Positions 60,354-64,000 of a stretch of DNA of 64,000 bases are shown piece after piece (position 1 is the first letter of the stretch; each line of letters begins with the position of its first letter). A program made the translations under genes and the position numbers. The stretch lies in the NCBI RefSeq assembly GCF_000185385.1, contig NZ_GL622296.1, forward strand, positions 1,225,103-1,289,102, read 5' to 3'. The notes under the pieces were generated by a model. It did not search any database. It had not been told where the DNA came from and saw only the letters and a list, made by a program, of their open reading frames with translations. This DNA is from Lachnoanaerobaculum saburreum DSM 3986. GTDB taxonomy: Bacteria > Bacillota > Clostridia > Lachnospirales > Lachnospiraceae.

Positions 60354-62036
60354 ATGAAAAAAATAATATATTTATTTGGGTATATCATAGGATTTATTCT
60401 AATTGCATATATCAGCTACACTTATGTAAAAACAGGAGTGGAACATACAAATGATTTATTCTTGCAGAAGGGATATTTTATTTTAACGGCGGCTGTTTTT
60501 GTGACAGTCTCAGTTTCTTTGATATATCTAAGACTTACAAAGTTTTGCATTGTAAAAATATATCCAATAGTTATAACAGTTTTCGGACTTGCATATATGT
60601 ATGTATTTCCTGCAATGTCCGCCCCGGATGAGATTGCACATTTTATATCGGCATATAAAATATCAAATATAATGATTGGAGAGAAGGCGACGGTCGCTGA
60701 CGGTCATGTTATAATCAGAGCCGAAGATATTTGGCTTGAAGATACTGACGGTGAATATATATTTGATGCAAATAAGAGTGTAAAAGAGGGAGTTTTGATA
60801 CCGAAAGGAGAAAGTCATGGCAAAATTATTTCAAGCAAGCTTGAAGAAGCATCTTATAAAGTTTTTTATGGTGAAGGGAATATTCGCAGTCGCAATATTG
60901 CTGTCAATTTTAACGGAGCGACTTATGAGAAAGCACAGTCGCTACATCCACCTGTAAATACAATACCAAGTGTGTATTTTTTTGCCGCATTGGGAATAAG
61001 TATAGCAAGAATATTGGGGCTTGGAAGTGTGTATCTTGTAATTTTCGGCAGACTCGCAAATCTGGCGGTCTTTGTGTTGCTTACTTCTTTTGCAATAAAG
61101 TTTTTGCCGAAGTTTAAAGAGTTTATATTTCTCATATGTCTGTTTCCGACTACAGTTGAACTGGCGGCATCATATTCATATGACTCAATTATAATTGCAA
61201 GTTTGATATTCTTTGTTTCATATGTATTTTTTCTCGCATATGAAAAGAATTCCTTTGATATAAAGGATTTAATAGTGGTAACTCTGTTTTCAGGGCTGAT
61301 TTTGCCATGTAAGATGGTATATTTTCCGATTCTGCTTATACTGTTTGCAATACCGATGCAAAAATTCAGTGTAAGAGGAAAGGTGAACACAAAAATAAAA
61401 AAAGAAAATACAATATTTTTTCTTGCAAGTGCGGTAACAGTACTTTTATCCTTTATAATTGCAATGTATCTGGTAAACAGGGCAACATTAGCGGGATATT
61501 CCACAAGTAATACAGACAGCCTTGAGTGGGCAGGTGAACAAAGCTATACAATCGGATATCTGCTTCACAATAAGGCAAAGGCGTTAAAGATATTTTACAA
61601 TACAATGCTTGTACAAATTGAGTATTATCATGATACTATGATGGGAACATATTTAGGTCATGCGGATACGGTAATAGGAATACCTTATATAGGATTTTTG
61701 GTATTAAATATAGGTCTGATATTCTCTGTTTTTGGAGAGAGCAAGAGAGGATTGCTGCTTTTAAAAGACAAAATACTTGTTATTGTCAGTGTGGGTTTTG
61801 TAATATTTTTTATATTTTTATCAATGCTTATAGCTTGGACACCTCTCAGTTCACAGTTTATAGAGGGAGTCAGTGGAAGATACTTTATTCCGGTGATATT
61901 GCCTGTACTTTTAGTGCTTCACAACAATAAAATAGCTGTAAAAGATGATATGAAAAGAAATATAATATTCTTATTTATTTTTGTGAACGGACTTTCACTT
62001 CTTAAGATATTCGGCACAATATGTATAAGACTATAA
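60354..62036 (+). CDS. DUF2142 family polytopic membrane protein
   Basis: A 560-residue membrane protein with about 12 helices. It has the DUF2142 motif APDEIAHFISAYKI near residues 88-101, where the Asp-Glu and His sit in an extracytoplasmic loop, as in GT-C-type glycosyltransferases that use lipid-linked sugars. A long loop (about 105-200) precedes LHPPVNTIPSVYF. It may transfer sugars to envelope polymers, by inference. ATG 60354 follows GGAGAG. It precedes a secreted DUF5722 protein. Confidence 0.82.
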   Translation: MKKIIYLFGYIIGFILIAYISYTYVKTGVEHTNDLFLQKGYFILTAAVFVTVSVSLIYLRLTKFCIVKIYPIVITVFGLAYMYVFPAMSAPDEIAHFISAYKISNIMIGEKATVADGHVIIRAEDIWLEDTDGEYIFDANKSVKEGVLIPKGESHGKIISSKLEEASYKVFYGEGNIRSRNIAVNFNGATYEKAQSLHPPVNTIPSVYFFAALGISIARILGLGSVYLVIFGRLANLAVFVLLTSFAIKFLPKFKEFIFLICLFPTTVELAASYSYDSIIIASLIFFVSYVFFLAYEKNSFDIKDLIVVTLFSGLILPCKMVYFPILLILFAIPMQKFSVRGKVNTKIKKENTIFFLASAVTVLLSFIIAMYLVNRATLAGYSTSNTDSLEWAGEQSYTIGYLLHNKAKALKIFYNTMLVQIEYYHDTMMGTYLGHADTVIGIPYIGFLVLNIGLIFSVFGESKRGLLLLKDKILVIVSVGFVIFFIFLSMLIAWTPLSSQFIEGVSGRYFIPVILPVLLVLHNNKIAVKDDMKRNIIFLFIFVNGLSLLKIFGTICIRL

Positions 62037-62099
62037 TGCCTTACTTAGTAAATAACAAAACTGTAAAAAAAAATTAACAAAAGCATTTGTGAAATAGGC

Positions 62100-62105
62100 T
62101 ATAAT
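62100..62105 (+). promoter_or_regulatory. Putative -10 box for the DUF5722 gene
   Basis: TATAAT lies 20 bp before the ATG, with AAGGAGG between. TTAACA at 62074-62079 is a candidate -35 but the 20-bp spacing is poor. Confidence 0.4.
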
Positions 62106-62125
62106 AGTGCGTATAAGGAGGCAAA

Positions 62126-63790
62126 ATGAAGAAACAAAATTTAATAAAACTGGCATCGGCATTTGCCGTCGTGACCATGCTTGGATTCGGTTTACACGGC
62201 AAGGCATATGCACTTGGTGCAACATCCGCCATTGAGTCGGTTACAATAGGAAGCGGTAAGAATACGGTAGACATCACTATGAACAATTCAGGTGATATGT
62301 CAGGTACAGACGGCAACTTCTATCTGTTTGAGTTACAGCCATATGAGGACGGTATCGAAAACAGAACCGATTATCTTGAGAAGGTCGGTGCAGGAAGTGT
62401 AACAAAATCATATCAGCTTAATAAGGGAAGCGATAGCAGCAGACTTTATAACAGCTATGTGGTGGCGGTATATGATGGAAGCAAGTATGTTCCGGTAAGT
62501 TCACAAAAGTATATTACAAATCCTGAGGCGGTTGCCGCCAATACGACCGCCTATAAGACACAGGCTTCAAAGAAGGGGTTACAGATTGAATTGAAGATGC
62601 TTGATGATGCTTTTGACCTGGGTGTAAAGCATGCATCAACTAATATTGCCTTCAATCAAATCCTCGGTAACGGTATTGACTATAATTATAACGGTAAGAC
62701 ATACCATTTCAACAAGGCTGTGGTGGAGGACTATGATAAGACTATCAGTGCATTTTCAGGAAAGGACATGACTGTTACAGCCATTATCTTAAACGGCTAC
62801 AATGAGGCACATCCTGAGTTGTTATATCCGAACATGCCGAGAAGGGACAGCATATTTTACTATATGTTCAACGCATCTTCAAAAGAAGGGGCGGATACCA
62901 CAGAGGCCATTGCATCTTTCCTTGCAGAAAGATATAACGGAAAGAATCCTAAATATGGCAAGGTGTCCAACTGGATTATAGGAAATGAGATTAACAACCA
63001 GCAATGGAATTATGTAGGTGATATGGATGTAAGAAGCTATGCAAGAAGATATGAGAAGGCATTTAGAATTTTCTACAATGCAATCAAGTCAAACTCTTCA
63101 ACGGACAGAGTATTCTATTCATTAGACTACAACTGGAATAATGAGATTAACAATAAGAACAAGTATGGCGGAAAGCAGATTGTAGATAACTTCAACTCTT
63201 TGGTATTGGAGCATGGAGATATTGACTGGGGGCTTGCATATCACCCATATCCGGCACCTATGACAGAACCCGAGTTCTGGGATGATGCCGAGAAGACAGG
63301 ACTTATCAAAGACAGCTTTGATTCTCCGATAATTAACTTTGCAAATTTGAATAAGCTTACAGATTACTTTGCACAGGACGCACTGAAAAAAATGGGTGTG
63401 GTAAGGCATATTATGCTTACCGAGGAAGGCTTCACAGCCACCAATCCCGACAGAGGCAATATAGATAATGAGCAGGCGGCAGCATTTGCATATTCATATT
63501 ATCTTGTGGATTCAAATCCATATATTGAGGCATATATACTTAGCCGTCAGGTAGATGCACCGCTTGAGGTAAGATCGGGACTTTCATTCGGTCTTTGGAC
63601 CTGCAATATGAATATAGGTGATGAGATAAAGGCTGTTTCAAAGAGAAAGCTTTGGAATGTATTCAAGTACATTGATAAGGCAAAGTATACACTTGACAAT
63701 ACGGACTTTGCAAAGAGTATTCTCGGTATCAGCAAGTGGCAGGAGAAAGTGCCTGACTTTAAGTGGGCGGCACAGGAAAACAGAAGATAA
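62126..63790 (+). CDS. Secreted DUF5722 family protein (glycoside hydrolase-like)
   Basis: A 554-residue secreted protein. The signal peptide covers residues 1-30 with a likely cut after Ala-Tyr-Ala. An Ig-like strand region (about 32-140) is followed by the DUF5722 domain (about 150-550), which looks like a TIM-barrel hydrolase: WIIGNEINNQQWNYV holds an Asn-Glu typical of GH clan A acid/base residues, and LTEEGFTA may hold the second Glu. The substrate is unknown; context with DUF2142 and a glycosyltransferase suggests surface glycans. Confidence 0.85.
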   Translation: MKKQNLIKLASAFAVVTMLGFGLHGKAYALGATSAIESVTIGSGKNTVDITMNNSGDMSGTDGNFYLFELQPYEDGIENRTDYLEKVGAGSVTKSYQLNKGSDSSRLYNSYVVAVYDGSKYVPVSSQKYITNPEAVAANTTAYKTQASKKGLQIELKMLDDAFDLGVKHASTNIAFNQILGNGIDYNYNGKTYHFNKAVVEDYDKTISAFSGKDMTVTAIILNGYNEAHPELLYPNMPRRDSIFYYMFNASSKEGADTTEAIASFLAERYNGKNPKYGKVSNWIIGNEINNQQWNYVGDMDVRSYARRYEKAFRIFYNAIKSNSSTDRVFYSLDYNWNNEINNKNKYGGKQIVDNFNSLVLEHGDIDWGLAYHPYPAPMTEPEFWDDAEKTGLIKDSFDSPIINFANLNKLTDYFAQDALKKMGVVRHIMLTEEGFTATNPDRGNIDNEQAAAFAYSYYLVDSNPYIEAYILSRQVDAPLEVRSGLSFGLWTCNMNIGDEIKAVSKRKLWNVFKYIDKAKYTLDNTDFAKSILGISKWQEKVPDFKWAAQENRR

Positions 63791-63797
63791 TTTTTAT

Positions 63798-63835
63798 AAA
63801 TCTATGAGAAGCATGGTGCTTTTCATAGATTTTTT
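63798..63835 (+). terminator. Terminator after the DUF5722 gene
   Basis: AAATCTATGAGAAGCA and TGCTTTTCATAGATTT form a 16-bp stem with one G-T pair and a TGG loop, followed by T residues. Confidence 0.9.
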
Positions 63836-63871
63836 GAGTTTATTTCGGCTAATGCAATAATATGCTTTTCA

Positions 63872-63880
63872 TGGTATAAT
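63872..63880 (+). promoter_or_regulatory. Extended -10 promoter of the last gene
   Basis: TGGTATAAT is an extended -10 element 48 bp before ATG 63929. No good -35 is seen, which is common for extended -10 promoters. Confidence 0.55.
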
Positions 63881-63928
63881 GGGATACATTGTATAGAATC
63901 AAAATAAAGTAGCAAAGATGGAGCCGTT

Positions 63929-64000
63929 ATGAAACATACATTTGTTATTTGTGCATATAAAGAGTCAAAATATTTGGAGGACTGTATAAGATCTTTGAAA
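63929..64000 (+). CDS. Glycosyltransferase family 2, N-terminal fragment (cut by window)
   Basis: The first 24 codons are visible. The segment TFVICAYKESKYLEDCIRSL matches the nucleotide-sugar-binding start of GT2 enzymes (hydrophobic strand, then a loop and Leu-x-x-Cys-Ile-x-Ser-Leu helix). A GGAG site precedes ATG 63929. The rest of the gene lies beyond the window. Confidence 0.75.
   Translation, partial: MKHTFVICAYKESKYLEDCIRSLK

Noticed and set aside
1-64000. tRNA, rRNA, CRISPR arrays, prophage or complete insertion sequences
   Set aside because: I looked for cloverleaf-like GGTTCRANNC segments, rRNA-like stretches, regularly spaced repeats, transposase motifs and phage structural genes and saw none. 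The recombinase at 21497 is better explained by hsdS inversion than by a phage.

Overview
The window looks like a chromosomal stretch of a low-GC Gram-positive anaerobe of the Clostridia, most likely a Lachnospiraceae member. An oral Lachnoanaerobaculum-like genus is my guess and is not proven here. The base composition is AT-rich, ribosome binding sites are strong AGGAGG types, several starts are TTG or GTG, and genes overlap by ATGA or TAATG. Typical Firmicutes gene sets are present: tsaE-tsaB-rimI-rnz-tsaD, Asp23-fakA-recG-rsmD-coaD, and metK under an S-box riboswitch. I saw no rRNA, tRNA or CRISPR array.

Layout. 1-7.7 kb is a dense forward run: two small membrane proteins, Tex, a YcxB-like protein, the t6A tRNA-modification genes with RNase Z, and ispD, closed by a terminator. 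7.7-13.8 kb is accessory: three GNAT acetyltransferases, a DinJ/YafQ toxin-antitoxin pair, a DUF4869 gene translationally coupled to an ATPase with a possible TOPRIM-like C-terminus, a SAP-type protein, a DUF4846 lipoprotein and a broken copy of that lipoprotein's N-terminus. 13.8-17.3 kb is a TetR regulator with an ECF transporter (S component, EcfT, double ATPase EcfA). 17.3-17.9 kb holds gene remnants and terminators.

17.9-26.9 kb is the most notable region, a type I restriction-modification locus built for specificity switching. The order is hsdM, a complete hsdS, a GC-rich cluster of hairpins, a Fic protein, a tyrosine recombinase, an N-terminal half hsdS, a C-terminal half hsdS on the opposite strand, and hsdR. 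A 14-bp core (TAAACAATAATTTA), extending to 17-bp identities, lies in the reading frame at the centre of all three hsdS segments, and a fourth inverted copy lies inside the hairpin cluster. Inversion at these repeats would build new full-length HsdS proteins. It is followed by a YhaO/YhaN (SbcCD-like) nuclease-ATPase pair.

31.3-34.6 kb: a promoter, a SAM-I riboswitch and a terminator precede metK, whose stop codon overlaps the start of a sensor kinase followed by its response regulator, so a two-component system may fall under SAM control. 34.6-35.6 kb: azlCD on the minus strand. 35.6-53.3 kb: housekeeping operons (Asp23, FakA, RecG, an L,D-transpeptidase, RsmD, CoaD, RsmF, RsuA-type and RluA-type pseudouridine synthases, RecU, a K+/H+ antiporter) with a large SF1 helicase and a HisI-like protein that has lost most metal ligands. 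53.4-64 kb: a COG2426 membrane protein, a patatin-like lipase, a TrpXYZ-type ABC transporter with a cytidylate-kinase-like protein and citrate synthase, a YtxH-like protein, a DUF2142 membrane protein, a DUF5722 secreted protein, and the start of a family 2 glycosyltransferase cut by the window end.
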